A DNA stretch of 60,000 nucleotides from Adiantum capillus-veneris. Taxonomy: Eukaryota > Streptophyta > Polypodiopsida > Polypodiales > Pteridaceae. The position numbers and the translations under genes were made by a program. Below the pieces are notes generated by a model. The model worked only from the letters and a program-made list of their open reading frames with translations, did no database searches and was not told the DNA's origin. Of the stretch, positions 24,128-35,056 are shown one piece after another; position 1 is the first letter of the stretch; the number at the start of each line of letters is the position of its first letter. The stretch is from contig CM043969.1 in the NCBI GenBank assembly GCA_014529385.2, forward strand, positions 71,824,676 to 71,884,675, in the 5' to 3' direction.

Positions 24128-24674
24128 TGTGCACGTATATCGTACGTGTCAATGCAAGGGACTTGCAGTACACTGTGTGCGAGCCACAAATAGCTGCAAG
24201 CACACAAGCAGACTAATCTAGCAAGATCAAGAGAGTGCAAGGGTGTGTCACTCACCGCCCTATACTCGCCTTCGTGGAGGATTCCTTGCCGCAAAGAAGA
24301 AGGAGCTACCGCCATGCGGCGCTCAACCGCCTCGCCACCGCTGTGCCGTCGTCGCAATGCTCAATCGCACACTCTCTCTCTCTCTCTCTCTCTCTCACGC
24401 ATACACACACACAAGGAGATGAAGAAGAAGAAGATGGAGATGGAGCAAGAGCACTCTTCAATTGCACAAATGAAAGAATGAGTGTTTTTGGGTTTAAGTG
24501 ACTTTTATATGATCTCGCCCATTCACACTTGGGTTCCCATGCTTAGCCAACTAACCCTTAAATGTTCCAGTTAGAGTGCACCTCTCATCGGTGATCACTC
24601 TTACCATTTTCCTATTGGACCGACAAGCCCGGCCCATGACTACTAGAAGTAGAAGTGGACGCCGGTCGTTAACA
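24128..24674 (-). repeat. 3' LTR of F
   Basis: A 547-bp copy pairing with 28083-28704. The length difference comes mostly from a microsatellite: here (CT)n at 24372-24396, there a long (TG)n. Confidence 0.93.
24372..24396. repeat. (CT)n microsatellite in F 3' LTR
   Basis: About 12 CT units, at the same LTR position where the other LTR has (TG)n. Confidence 0.95.
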
Positions 24675-24687
24675 TGCCCCCCTACCT
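24675..24687 (-). other. Polypurine tract of F
   Basis: Plus-strand tgcccccctacct, i.e. aggtaggggggca on the coding strand, directly before the 3' LTR. Confidence 0.8.
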
Positions 24688-25056
24688 GATGTAGATTCCA
24701 TCCTTGGAATATAGCTGTGAAGCATTGGGATCCACGATAGGAGTACCTGTCTCAAAAGAAGAGCAACATTGTGAAAGCTCAAAGGCACCATGTGCAGGCA
24801 TGCAATAAGTGAGATGCATACATGATATTCTAGGAAATGCAAAAAAAATCATGAATTGTAACATTGCCAACTAGAACAAGCGTAGTACCTGAATGAAATG
24901 CAATTGAGTTAAGGTCTATTAGGTTGACTCTAAGAGAAGTACACAAGAGCTAGGGCTAAAGTAAGTACTAGATTGTCTAGCATTAATTAAAAAATGTCAA
25001 CTAAAGAGTAGTTAACCCTAGGAATGCTCGTTAGGGTCTAAAGACTAGTGATCTTA

Positions 25057-27310
25057 TCACTTATACCACTTAAGTGTGATCAGCATAAAATACGAGGAAG
25101 TTTGTGCTATTTGCTTTCTCTTTTCTCTTTTTTTCTCTCTTTTCTGATGCCCCGATGCTTGCGAGCTAATAGATTTAGGCTCAGCAGACATTCTTTCTCC
25201 TTGAATCATTAAATTATCCTCCAATTGGACTGCATTGGTGATGATTGCTTTCCAAGTGGTGATACCTCTAATGACTAGGCCATTGAAGATATCCTCATGT
25301 CGTAATCCCCTAATGAATCTATCAAGCAATTGATTAATATTGAAGCGCTTATTTGGATTACAAAGAGAATTCAAATGCTTCAAGCGACTAATAAAGTCTC
25401 TCATCGACTCTCCTTCCTCTCATTGGGCTTTCTGGAGCTGAGAGGCTACACCCCAAAGCACTCCCTCTCGTATATATTCTTTCAAGAACAATCTCCTAAG
25501 ACTAGTGTAAATTGTTTTTTCTTCCACCCTTAGGGCTCTATACCAATCCCTAGCCTTCCCACTTAAGGTTAGGCTTAAAGCATTACTCTTATGCAGGTCA
25601 TTGTGTTCTCCTAGAGAATTGCATATTTGTTCAAACACTTCGATATGCTTTCTCACATCCCCATCCCCACTAAATTTTTGGGTGAGCTTGGCTATTTGTA
25701 CTGCCTTACTTCTAGGCTCTCTATCGGGCATGTTATGCATATTCTCAGCAATAGACCGACCGGTAGCTTGAGAAAATGTTGCCAGGTCACCTAAGTGAGT
25801 AGGCACCGTGGGTGAAGGTGCTCCAAAGACTACATTTGGAGTAGGTATTGGAATTGGGCTTGGTGCATAGGAAGCCCTTGGGTTCCAAGTTTGGTACGAT
25901 GTTGCGCCATGTGGTGGCCCAAAGTTCATATGTGTGGCCCTAGGCATAGCAGACATCGGATGTGACATGCTAATGCTAGCCGGTATGGTCCCATGGAAAT
26001 AAGAGCTTGGGTGTTGTGTTTGTGGAATAGGTTTTTGAAACAATGGGAGGGGTACGAACTACATGAGTACGAGGACCCATAGGTGTATACGATTGGTACA
26101 CACTTGTAGGTACTATTGCAGGTATTGAGCTACCATGTAGTGGTGCTTTACTAACAAATGAGGTCCATGGCGTGTTTCTTGGCATGCCCATCATTGGGGT
26201 AGGCATGGTAGCCATGGTTCCATCAAGGGAAAGATGAGCTAGACTTGGAAAGGTAAAGATATCACGTGTGGGCTCAGATTTCACTGAGACCCCTGTCAAA
26301 ACAACATATGGAGGATCCATCGGACTTACCGAGGGAGTCTCCATTTGCGATAAGGTTGGTTGTTTAGCCTTCCTTGTATCCAAGAATCTCATGAGACCTG
26401 TTGAAGGCATGTGGATCCCCTTGTTCTATCTCTCTAGCTCAATAACCCTATGGATGACCTCACAAACTCTTTGTTGTTGATCCTCCACACTAGTAGCACC
26501 CGTTGTGGATTTTAGGACATCTAACCAACCCACGTGATAGGTGTGACCTGTGTATAGGTTGGTTAGAGTTTTTGTTTGTAGTTCGTACTTCCAGTTCTCA
26601 TTTAAGAATGCTCCATCTAGGATTGAGGTGCTAGGGGTGTCTTTTGAACTAGATGCAATGTGGCTCTCTATGGGTTGACCCTTAGTGGTCGCTAATTCAA
26701 GCGCACTCAATTGCTCTCCTAGCAAGAAATTTAACATAGGGGCTTTCGCTTTTAACTCTCTTCGTTGCTCCGTCTTGCGTAAGCTTTCAATTTCCTTTTC
26801 CCTAGCCGCAATGATATATCGCTCAACTTCTTGTACTTCGGCAAGGCTTCTACCATCAGGTAATATAACCTCAGAGGGGAATAGCTTTGAAGAGTCAGGG
26901 GGTGTAGTGATTGGAGTATTCACGTGCACACTCTCTAAGAGCATAGGGTCTACGTTGGTCATAAATGGAAAATTTACTTCCCCACCCCCTCATTTACATC
27001 GTTAGCTCCATGTTCGGAGAGTGGCTCCACTAAAGGTTTCCTTCAAGTGGCTAAGCACACTCGGTCTGGACCGTGGGCCCATGGCATGCATGTCTTGGCT
27101 TGAGCTATCAAGATTAAGAATTGGGTAACCCTCCATGACGTCGTAGTCAGAGGAAGAGTCACTAGACGCTATATGCGGGTCCTGAGTGGTACTACCTTGG
27201 GTTCTCGCCGAGGGCCCGAAACCTAAAGTAGGTGGGTATTGAGAACTCGTGTAAGTTGAAATTCTCGCTAGTTTCTCGGCCTCTAGCACACAATCAGAGC
27301 GCAGATGCAT
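25057..27310 (-). pseudogene. Gag-like protein of element F
   Basis: The frame starts at an ATG at 27310 (MHLRSDCVLEAEKL) and continues through stops near 27001 and 26427, a one-base frameshift near 26030 and a TGA near 25422, ending at 25057 after about 750 codons. The N-terminal half is low-complexity and rich in Ser, Pro and Thr. A segment around 26850-26750 (AEVQEVERYIIAAREKEIE) may form a coiled coil. The C-terminal part (about 25730-25150) is a retrotransposon Gag core: KFSGDGDVRKHIEVFEQIC, GKARDWYRAL, MRDFISRLKHLNSLC, FIRGLRHEDIF. No zinc knuckle or polymerase follows; the tail is Lys/Arg-rich (KREKKREKRKQ). The role would be particle formation and RNA packaging. Confidence 0.82.
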
Positions 27311-28058
27311 GTGCCTTTGACACCCTACAAGCGTCGGTGAATACCCTCGAAGGTTAGCTACCTGATTTTTTGGGCGTTTTGCATCCCGTTTTCACTCATT
27401 TTTTATGTTTTTTAATGTTTTTTTAATGATCAGCTTTTGGATTAGAGCGTGTGATAGCTCGAAACAAGCGTATCACTCGGGGGCTCGTGATGTGCTTTAC
27501 AACATAATGTTCGGTTACCCGAAGCTCCATTGGTCCTCAAAAAGGTCGGTTTTTACTTAGACGTGAGGCTAAAATAAGTAATTATAAAGGGTGACTCAGG
27601 CCTGAGCCTAAGCGTGGCCTTGGGCTTGGGGAATATTCTTGATCCCGGTCCTACCTTTAGTTTTTTTTGAAATTTTTTTACATTTTTTTCGGGGGGATAA
27701 GGTCACTGTGGCCACGCTACGCTGCGAGCACACACACGCCTAACCTACCTACTTACAACTAACGCATCTACTTTTACACACTAACACAATACTACAACAA
27801 CTCATTAGCTAACAAATCTACTTAGTGTACTTTACACAGAACTAACATTATAGATCTACTACCTTAATTCTAATACCTTATCAACAGAGAAAACACAGTA
27901 CCTTTCAACACCTTATTAACAAAAACAGTACACTGCAGCAAAACAAAGGTCAAAAATCCTTCTCAACAAGCCACACACCTTCTTTCTCTACCTTTCTTAC
28001 ATTTCATAATGCACCACAAAGCAGCATAGAGTGCTACTCGAGCTTAATGCAGGGAATT

Positions 28059-28076
28059 TCCCTGGAAACGGTGCCA
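28059..28076 (-). other. Primer-binding site of F, tRNA-Asp-like
   Basis: On the coding strand tggcaccgtttccaggga lies six bases after the 5' LTR end. It matches the plant tRNA-Asp-type site used by some Athila/Tat elements at about 15 of 18 positions, as far as I recall that site. It clearly differs from the Met-type sites of A-E. Confidence 0.7.
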
Positions 28077-28082
28077 AAAATA

Positions 28083-28313
28083 TGTGCGTCTGTTGTACGT
28101 ATCAATGCAAGGGACTTGCCATACACTGTGTGCGAGCCACAAATGGCTACAAGAATACAACCAAACTAATCTAGCAAGCTCAAGAGAGAAAGGGTGTGTC
28201 ACTCACCGCCCTACGCTCGCCTTCGTGGAGAATTCCTCGCCGCGAAGAAGAAGGAGCTACCGTCGTGCCGCGCTCAACCGCCGCCACCGTGCCATCATCA
28301 CAATGCTTGATCG

Positions 28314-28412
<99 letters not shown>

Positions 28413-28704
28413 TCCCTCTCGTGCATACACACATACACACAAGGAGATGAAGAAGAAGAAGATGGAGATGGAGCAAGAGCACTCTTCAATTGCACAAATG
28501 AGAGAATGAGTGTTTTTTAGGCTTAGGTGACTTTTATATGAGCTCGCCCATTCACACTCGGGTACCCATGCTTAGCCAACTAACCCTTGAATGTTCAAGT
28601 TAGAGTGCACCTCTCATCGGCGATCACTCTTACCCTTTTCCTATTGGACCGACAATCCCGGCCCATGACTACTAGTTGAGTAGAAGTGGATGCCGGTGTT
28701 AACA
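28083..28704 (-). repeat. 5' LTR of F
   Basis: A 622-bp copy. An open frame through the LTR exists on the plus strand, but it is driven by the (TG)n run and has no support as a gene. Confidence 0.93.
28315..28411. repeat. (TG)48 microsatellite in F 5' LTR
   Basis: About 97 bp of uninterrupted TG at the position occupied by (CT)n in the other LTR. Confidence 0.98.
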
Positions 28705-28773
28705 CAAATATAAGAATGATTTCTTCTTAAGCTTTTGGGCTTGTAATATGCATAAAAGTTATTCAATCATTAT

Positions 28774-28989
28774 TGTTGGGGTGGTAAAGTCCAATGTGCC
28801 ACGCCTAAGTGTTGGACGATCAGAGACTAACCGGGAACTAACACTGACCATTCATTCTACATAAAACAATAAGGACTCATAACCCTCGCACTATTGTGTT
28901 TAAAGTCCACCCAAACTTGTGTCTCCTCTCTTCTTCTCTCTTCTCCTCCATTATTGCACACACACACATGCTCTTGCACGTGCACTTCA
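28774..28989 (+). repeat. 5' LTR of copia D
   Basis: 216 bp, paired with 36753-36981. It ends gcacttca before the primer site. Confidence 0.92.
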
Positions 28990-28991
28990 AC

Positions 28992-29003
28992 GGGTATTAG
29001 AGC
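28992..29003 (+). other. Primer-binding site of copia D
   Basis: gggtattagagc matches tggtatcagagc at 10 of 12 positions; one of the two changes is a C-to-T transition. Confidence 0.75.
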
Positions 29004-30059
29004 TCAAGGATTGGGAGCACCATTGGAGCTCCGATCGGGGAAGCAGGCGGAGAAGTAGCAAAAACTGCAACATGTTTTTGTAGATGTGTTTTGGCCTATA
29101 AAAACGTCTTCATTGAAGCCGATTATCGCTGTGCTTGATGGATTTTTGGTCCTCTTCAACTTTGCAAAATAAAGTTCTCTCAAAATTTTCACCTCAAAAT
29201 CTTCACGAATTTTGAGATATGTCACTCAGACTACCTGTAGGTCATGAAGTACAAGCTGCAAATTTTTACAGATCTATTTTGACCTGTAAAAACAGCTGAC
29301 TTCATGTCTAGTCCGACTCTACCCAACCGTTTTCACGTGGTCTACAACTTTGTAGAAGGAAGTTTTTGCAAATTTTGCACGATTTGAGAGATATTTCATT
29401 CAGATAGCAGGGTGATCTACCTTCGTCGGTTCTTCTACGTATAGGTTTTCATTGCAGACTCTTTCTGCAATTTCTGTCACATGCATATTTGATGCAAGAT
29501 CTTGAGGGTTTGTTAAATCAGACAAACTACCGTACCAATTATAGAAAAGGGTGTCTGTGGTTGATGTAAGATCTTATGTGGTTAATGTATTGTGATGGAA
29601 ATATGCAAAGCCTATTGTTGAGGGTCGTGGGGTAAGGTTTTGTTGAGCTGGGGGATTCTCAAATGTGGAGATCCTTTCGGTGATAAAGGTTTTGGAGCGA
29701 GCCCCCGATATCCCCATAGTGTCGGCATCAACATAGGATGTATGTTTTTGCGGTCAGTGCAACATTAGTGTGCATCTGCTGACCCGCCGTTATTGGCATT
29801 GATGTCATCGTTATGCGTATGTGTTTGGCAGTGTTCAATCGGTCAGAGACACTCTTCTAGAGTCGGAGACACTAATGATCACAGTTCTTTGAGATTCTAT
29901 CTTGCCAGTTTAGCCACTTTGAGCAACATTTTAGTCATTGCACACATTTGTTTTGGGTTCAGAAGTCAGTTTTGCAGGGGAGACTCTGTCAAAATTTTTA
30001 AGGATTTCTATCATCTTCTTTAGTGCAGCAGATCTACCACTTTTGTTCCTTGTTGAGTG
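29004..30059 (+). other. Leader of copia D
   Basis: About 1.05 kb between the primer site and gag start. No convincing protein is present. A phrase of the type acagatctgttttgacctgtaaaaac recurs twice in shortened form (near 29060-29105 and 29265-29300) and has a counterpart in the leader of copia E near 5695, so E and D leaders share ancestry. Confidence 0.55.
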
Positions 30060-30305
30060 ATGGCTTCATCATCGGAGAACTTTTTGTTAAACATTGAGAA
30101 GTTAGATGACACTAAGTTCCCATTTTGGAAGGAACGAACTTACAAGGTCTTAGTACAGAAGAAGAAAATCTGACCAATAAAGATGAAGGGGATAAAGCCT
30201 GAGGATATGGATGAGTATGATTGGAGGGAGGTGGATGAGCTTTCCAGGTCCACCATCATGCTAACTTTGTCAAAAAATGTGTACTTCATTGTAAACATGG
30301 AAAAG
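30060..30305 (+). pseudogene. copia D gag N-terminus, cut by chromovirus C
   Basis: ATG at 30060 opens MASSSENFLLNIEKLDD, continuing with FPFWKERTYKVLVQ and DELSRSTIMLTLSKNVYF, the N-terminal half of a copia Gag. A TGA near 30170 interrupts it at a position where tryptophan would fit. The frame runs straight into the first base of the C LTR at 30306, so the insertion was within gag. Confidence 0.82.
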
Positions 30306-31812
30306 TGTCATAATAACTAATATCTAATTCTCCTAAATGATTTTCTCATGTTAAATTGATCATTTAATATGGGGAAGTACCAGGGGAGAAAAAGATAGAA
30401 TATTGGTTAATCTGGCAGACCGCGGCCACAATAAGGATCCAAAGGAGGGAAAATAGGGATCCAAAGGGGGGGCCATCTACAAAAGAGCAATGTGCAACAA
30501 TGGGCTTCAAAGACCCTAAGGTTCAGCCCATTTAGACTTCCAAAATGCTAAGGTTCCAAAATTCAAAGGTTACGTCCAAATGGTCAAGCTTAGTGGAATT
30601 GGATGCTTTGTGAGTGTACACAAAATTCTTCAAGACTCTTACATAGGAGGGGGCGAGCCCTATAAGTAGGGGATGATAGAGAAACACACACACACACACA
30701 CACTCACAGGCTCCCTTTACATCAAAGGACTTAGTGGACACATGTTAGCTCCCTAGGCCAACTGCCCACAAGGTACACTCAAATCCTATTGGATGGCCAT
30801 AGAGGTGGACCAATGAGAATTAGGCTAGAGTAAATCTAGTTTACTTCATTTAAAAACATTGATAAAAGAACCAATAAGAATTAAGCTCTCTAGAGGACTA
30901 TTGGACAGTCTCCCAAGGGGTCCAATGAGCATCCAACAGCCCAATGGCTTGCCTGATTCCTATTGGCCAGAAGACAAAGGGGTCCAATGAGAGTTTAGTT
31001 GCATTATTTAATTACCTAAAGCTCTCACAAAAGGGGAAAGGCGGACACATGTCACAAGGCTATCACTTATGCTTCTCAATTTTGATTGGCTACGCTTTGC
31101 AGGGTCCAACAGGGTGCCAGCAAGAGTAATTTGCAAGAGGGGTCGACCAAGAGAGAGAGGGGGCTGATTTTGGCAAGGAATTATCACACACACACTCACA
31201 CAATTTCATGTGTGAAGCAAGAAGACTCTCTCTCCATTTATCAAGCTTTAATGGAAAGCTCATTATCTACTCCAAGCTCGTGAGAAGGGAGGCCTACACC
31301 AACAACTCTTGGCTTTGTGATGCAAATCCAACCAAGAGCCAAGCTTCAATGCATGCTCATCTCCTCTACCATGCTAATTACTAAGCTATGCTAAGCTATT
31401 ATGAGTGATTATGTGAGGAGATATACTTCTTTCTCGTAAGACTACTCCTTCTTCCTCTCAATCTACTCTCATACCCTGCTAGCTCTCACCATCTTCGAAG
31501 GTGTGTGAGGTCTTGGGTCTGAGACCGTGAGGGAATTGATGTCTCCCTTGATGGGGGAAACCTATAATACAAAGCCTTGTGGAGGGGGGACCAGCTCCAT
31601 GTAAATTCGGTCCTCAACTGTTATCAATAGCTTAATTTCTCTCTCTTTTGAAGTATTGTTTATGCCTATCTAACTAGGTGTTATGCTTTTTGTTGCTCTC
31701 TCCATCCAAGCACTCTTGCTATGCTCATTTTAGGAATCTATTCTAATGAAATGCTCACTATGTATATGCTATTTTCCGCTATACACAAGTTACTGGGCCA
31801 TTAAATGCTACA
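30306..31812 (+). repeat. 5' LTR of chromovirus C
   Basis: 1507 bp, plus orientation, starting tgtcataataactaatatc like the A LTR read on its own strand. It contains tataagta at 30661, the CCAAT-rich part and the final gctaca before the primer site. Confidence 0.92.
30661..30668 (+). promoter_or_regulatory. TATA-like box in the C LTR
   Basis: tataagta lies about 355 bp into the LTR just before a CA-rich stretch. It would place the start of transcription near 30690 and leave a long R-U5 of about 1.1 kb. The A LTR has a weaker taatagta at the matching place. Confidence 0.45.
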
Positions 31813-31813
31813 T

Positions 31814-31825
31814 TGGTATCAGAGC
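31814..31825 (+). other. Primer-binding site of chromovirus C
   Basis: tggtatcagagc, an exact initiator-Met type site, one base after the LTR. Confidence 0.95.
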
Positions 31826-32208
31826 ACAAGGTTTCTCTTTTCTTGCTCAAGAAGGGAGGTCCTCAAGCGAGCTATAAATGGTTGGTATTATTAATTGCAA
31901 TAAGTAGAATAGGGATTTTTTAGTCTTGTAGTGTGCTTGCCTTCGTGTAGATAATGGGGCACCACCGTCGAGAGCTATGGTCTTAATAGTGGAGTCCTAC
32001 AGGGCTTGCCTACGGCTTAACCACTATTGAGCTATTAGAAGCTTGGTAGGAGCCTGTACTATTTTGGTGTTGAAAGACCCTCTCTTCTATTCCTTGCAAT
32101 TAATGATATTCGAGCCACGGGTAGAGTAGCTTGAGTGCTTTTCTAAAGAGGTAAAGAGGAGCAGCAACTAGGGCTTTAAGTGCCAAAGTACACCTAGATG
32201 TTTTTAGA

Positions 32209-35055
32209 ATGGATGACAATAGTAAAGAGAGTAAAATTAATGTTTATAGCTTTGATTTTGCTAATGAACAGGCTACTAATGATGCCCCTATGCTTGTTAA
32301 CTACCTTGTTTCTAGGCTTCAACAAGCCATGGGCAATCCATCCCTCCAAAGTGAAGTGCAAAGGCAGCTTCGTGCTCATGGGATTCCTCAAACTCCCCAC
32401 CATGACGAGAGAGTACTAGGAAGCCTCCTTGTGAGACTTCCAAAAGAGGCCTCTCTCCGATTCGGGAAGAAGAAGAGTATCCATACGAAGGGCTCAAAAA
32501 TTTACTTTTTGATGATGCATCTCCTTCCCAAAGAACTCAAGAGCCCCCACCAAAAAAATGGGAAAGAAGTGAGTCTTCTGCCACCTTGGCAGAGATGGAT
32601 CCACGAAGATGGCAGGCAATACGCTCTCCATCACCTCCTAAACAGTGAAGATCATCGCACACTTCTCCACACCATAATTCAAAGAGGGATGATAGAAAAC
32701 AAGAGAAGAAAAAGGCGAGAAAGAGGTCACTCTCTTCTCCATCTTCTTCATCCTCTTCCTCTATGAAGAAAGTGATGGTGCAGACAAAGAGGACCAAGGC
32801 AAGAAAAAGGCGAGAAAGAGGTCACCCTCTTCTCCATGTTCCTCAAATTCTTCATCTTCTGAAGAAAGCGATGGTGCAACTTTTGAACCATAAAAAAGAA
32901 GAGGCCATAGGAAATCCTATGCCACATGGAAGAGATCATCCAAGCTCAAGAAGTTCAAAGAGGGAGGAAAGAGCATCTCTTTTCTTACCTACAGTGGCAC
33001 TTTTGGTGCTACATGCAAAGTCTTGGCTTTCATCCAACAATTCGATGTGGCATTCAAAGATGAGGGCTTCAAGAGTCCTCTAAGCTACGCCATGTAGCTA
33101 TACATTTTCAAAAGTCCACCAAGCAATGGTGGTCTAGCCTACGGGCAAATAGTGAAGCTCCACGAACATGGAAAGCTTTAAGAGCTTCCATTATGAAGCA
33201 GTTTTTGGCCACCGATTCCAAAGACAAAGTACTTATCGAATGGTGAAGCTTGAAGCTCTCTCCCTACGAATCCATTCAGAAATATGTAGACAAGGTTTTG
33301 GACTAACATCTCAAAGCCACTGTCTTCAAAAAATGGATTTTGGAGAGCAAAAACAACAATTTTGCTCGGGCTTAACTGAGATATGGCGTAGTATGTCAAC
33401 TCCCAAAGGCCACGCACCATATCTGAGGCCATACACCATACCATGGTGGATTCACAAATCAATCTCTAGAAAGGGGCTAAGAGAAATCTTAAGCCCACAC
33501 AAAACAAGGGTTCCAATGAGTCTAAGGGGAAGGACAATGTCAAAAAGCCTCCTAAGGGCAATTGCAATAACAACAAAGCTAATTAGGAGAAGGAAGTTTG
33601 CAAAGGCAAAAACAAACTCTCTCCTGAAGAGCTTGAGCATTATTGCAAGGATAATCGTTGTTTCAAATGCGGCGAGCAAGGGCATGTGTATCGGGCTTGC
33701 CCCCAAAAGAACACCTGCCATGAGCCTCCTAGAGCTACCTTGGTCGAAATCCAAGAAGAGGAAGCTCACCACAAAGGATCTCCTCTATGCCATGCTTGGG
33801 AAAAGGTAAGAGAACATGATGCTTTTATTCTCTTTGACCCTGGTTCTACTAAAAATTTCATATCCATAGAGTTGGCCACCAAGCTAGGCATCCAAGCCTA
33901 TGAGATGGGAGATGTCCTACCCACTAATGGTGCCTTCAAGGGACAAGAAGCTTCAGTCACTCCCTTAATTGGGAAATTGAGGCTCCATGTCTAAAGCTAT
34001 GTGGACAAAGAGGACTTGATTATCTCTCCTCTCAAGCACAAGGATGTAATCCTCGGGGCACCATAGTTTGATCGCATGGTTGCCAATGTTAAATTCCATG
34101 AAAGCAAAGTCTACTTTAGGTTGAGGAAAAAAGATATGTACATAGATGCTAAGGAGTTGGGTAACACCATACCCCTTGTACATACACAAGCTTTCAATAA
34201 GTCAATAAAGAGCTCTATTTCCATGTACATGATTTTTGTTAAAGATTCTCAAAATGAACCTAATGCTTTAGCAAAAGAAAATATAAACAATCATAAGGAA
34301 TTAGAGTCTTTCCATGGGAATACGGGAATATGGACGATAGTAGACAGGTTCAACAAACAAGCTCATTTTATCCTTGTCAAAAAGACTATCAAAGCCCATC
34401 AAATGGCAACCCTCTTCATATCACAAATCTTCAAGTACCATGGCTTGCCAATGTCCATAGTGTTGGATAGAGATCCTAGAATGACCTGTAATTTTTGGAA
34501 CGGTCTCTTTGAGAATTTAGGGACAAGGCAAATTTCTCTTTGGCCTATCATCCGTGAATGGATGGACAAAGTGAAATAGCTAACCTAACAATTCTTGATC
34601 TACTAAAAGCCTATGTAACGGAAGTAGATCAAAGGTCCCAATGGGAGAAGTACTTACCCTTAGTGGAGTATGCCTACAATAACACTGTACATACTTCCAC
34701 AAGAAAATCACCTTTCGAAGTAATTGAGGGAAGATTTAAAAGTCCCCTGCTACTTAAAGTACACATGAAGATCTTTGCTGCAAATATCTTTCCAAAATAT
34801 TAAGGATGCTATCTCTATCTCACAAAACAAAGGCAAAAGGCTACTGATAATAAGCACAGAAGAGCCCAAAACTTTGAAGAAAATGTTTGGGTCTTGCTTA
34901 AATTTCCCAAGGCTCGATTAAGGCACACCACGGGCAAAAATCTTACGGGACACCAAAAGTACTATGCTAAGTTAGCAAAAAGGTACTATGGTCCCTTCCA
35001 GATTCTTCTACCAATCAATGAGATGGCCTATCAACTCAAGTTGCCCAGCCATTGT
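32209..35055 (+). pseudogene. Chromovirus C gag-protease-integrase, decayed
   Basis: The ATG at 32209 (MDDNSKESKINVYSFDF) aligns with the start chosen for B and supports that choice. Frames change several times. Recognisable parts are the N-terminal Gag region (32209-32400), a Lys/Arg/Ser-rich stretch (32690-32950, twice repeated), Gag core (32950-33400), the zinc knuckle CFKCGEQGHVYRACP (about 33663-33707) with all four metal ligands, the protease loop FDPGSTKNFIS (33836) and integrase catalytic core from 34310. At about 34306 the protease-to-RT linker runs directly into integrase: reverse transcriptase and RNase H, about 2.4 kb in B, are gone. TAG and TGA stops occur throughout. It cannot encode a working polyprotein. 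Confidence 0.9.
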
Positions 35056-35056
35056 T

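Larger units (their letters stand above)
24128..28704 (-). mobile_element. Gag-only LTR element F (TR-GAG-like)
   Basis: A 4577-bp element with an exact 5-bp target duplication, caaat, at 24123-24127 and 28705-28709. LTRs are 24128-24674 and 28083-28704; on the plus strand both begin tgtgc and end gttaaca. A primer-binding site and a purine tract sit where expected for minus orientation. The 3.4-kb interior holds a gag-like reading frame but no protease, reverse transcriptase, RNase H or integrase, and no space for them. Such gag-only LTR elements have been described in plants as TR-GAG. The element must have been moved by enzymes of another retrotransposon. The primer-site type suggests an Athila/Tat-related partner; that is an inference. 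Confidence 0.9.
30306..35055 (+). mobile_element. Chromovirus C, 3' end deleted, nested in copia D
   Basis: It starts with a 5' LTR (30306-31812) whose ends tgtcat...gctaca match the A-type LTR, followed by an exact primer-binding site and a decayed gag-protease-integrase region. The sequence is family sequence up to about 35055 (KLPSHC), then becomes copia D reverse transcriptase. The C-terminal integrase tail, chromodomain, purine tract and 3' LTR are all missing. The right target duplication therefore cannot be seen; the left flank is aaaag (30301-30305). RT and RNase H are also deleted internally near 34306. Confidence 0.9.

Noticed and set aside
24235-24501. Open frames in the left LTR of F with an apparent Ser/Arg-rich protein
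   Set aside because: They overlap the (CT)n tract and LTR sequence, and the two frames overlap each other. No start context or homology supports them.
28084-28509. A 141-codon plus-strand frame and several minus-strand frames through the (TG)48 run
   Set aside because: They are made of repeated Cys-Val or Thr-His codons from the microsatellite and lie inside an LTR of F. The LTR partner has a different repeat there.
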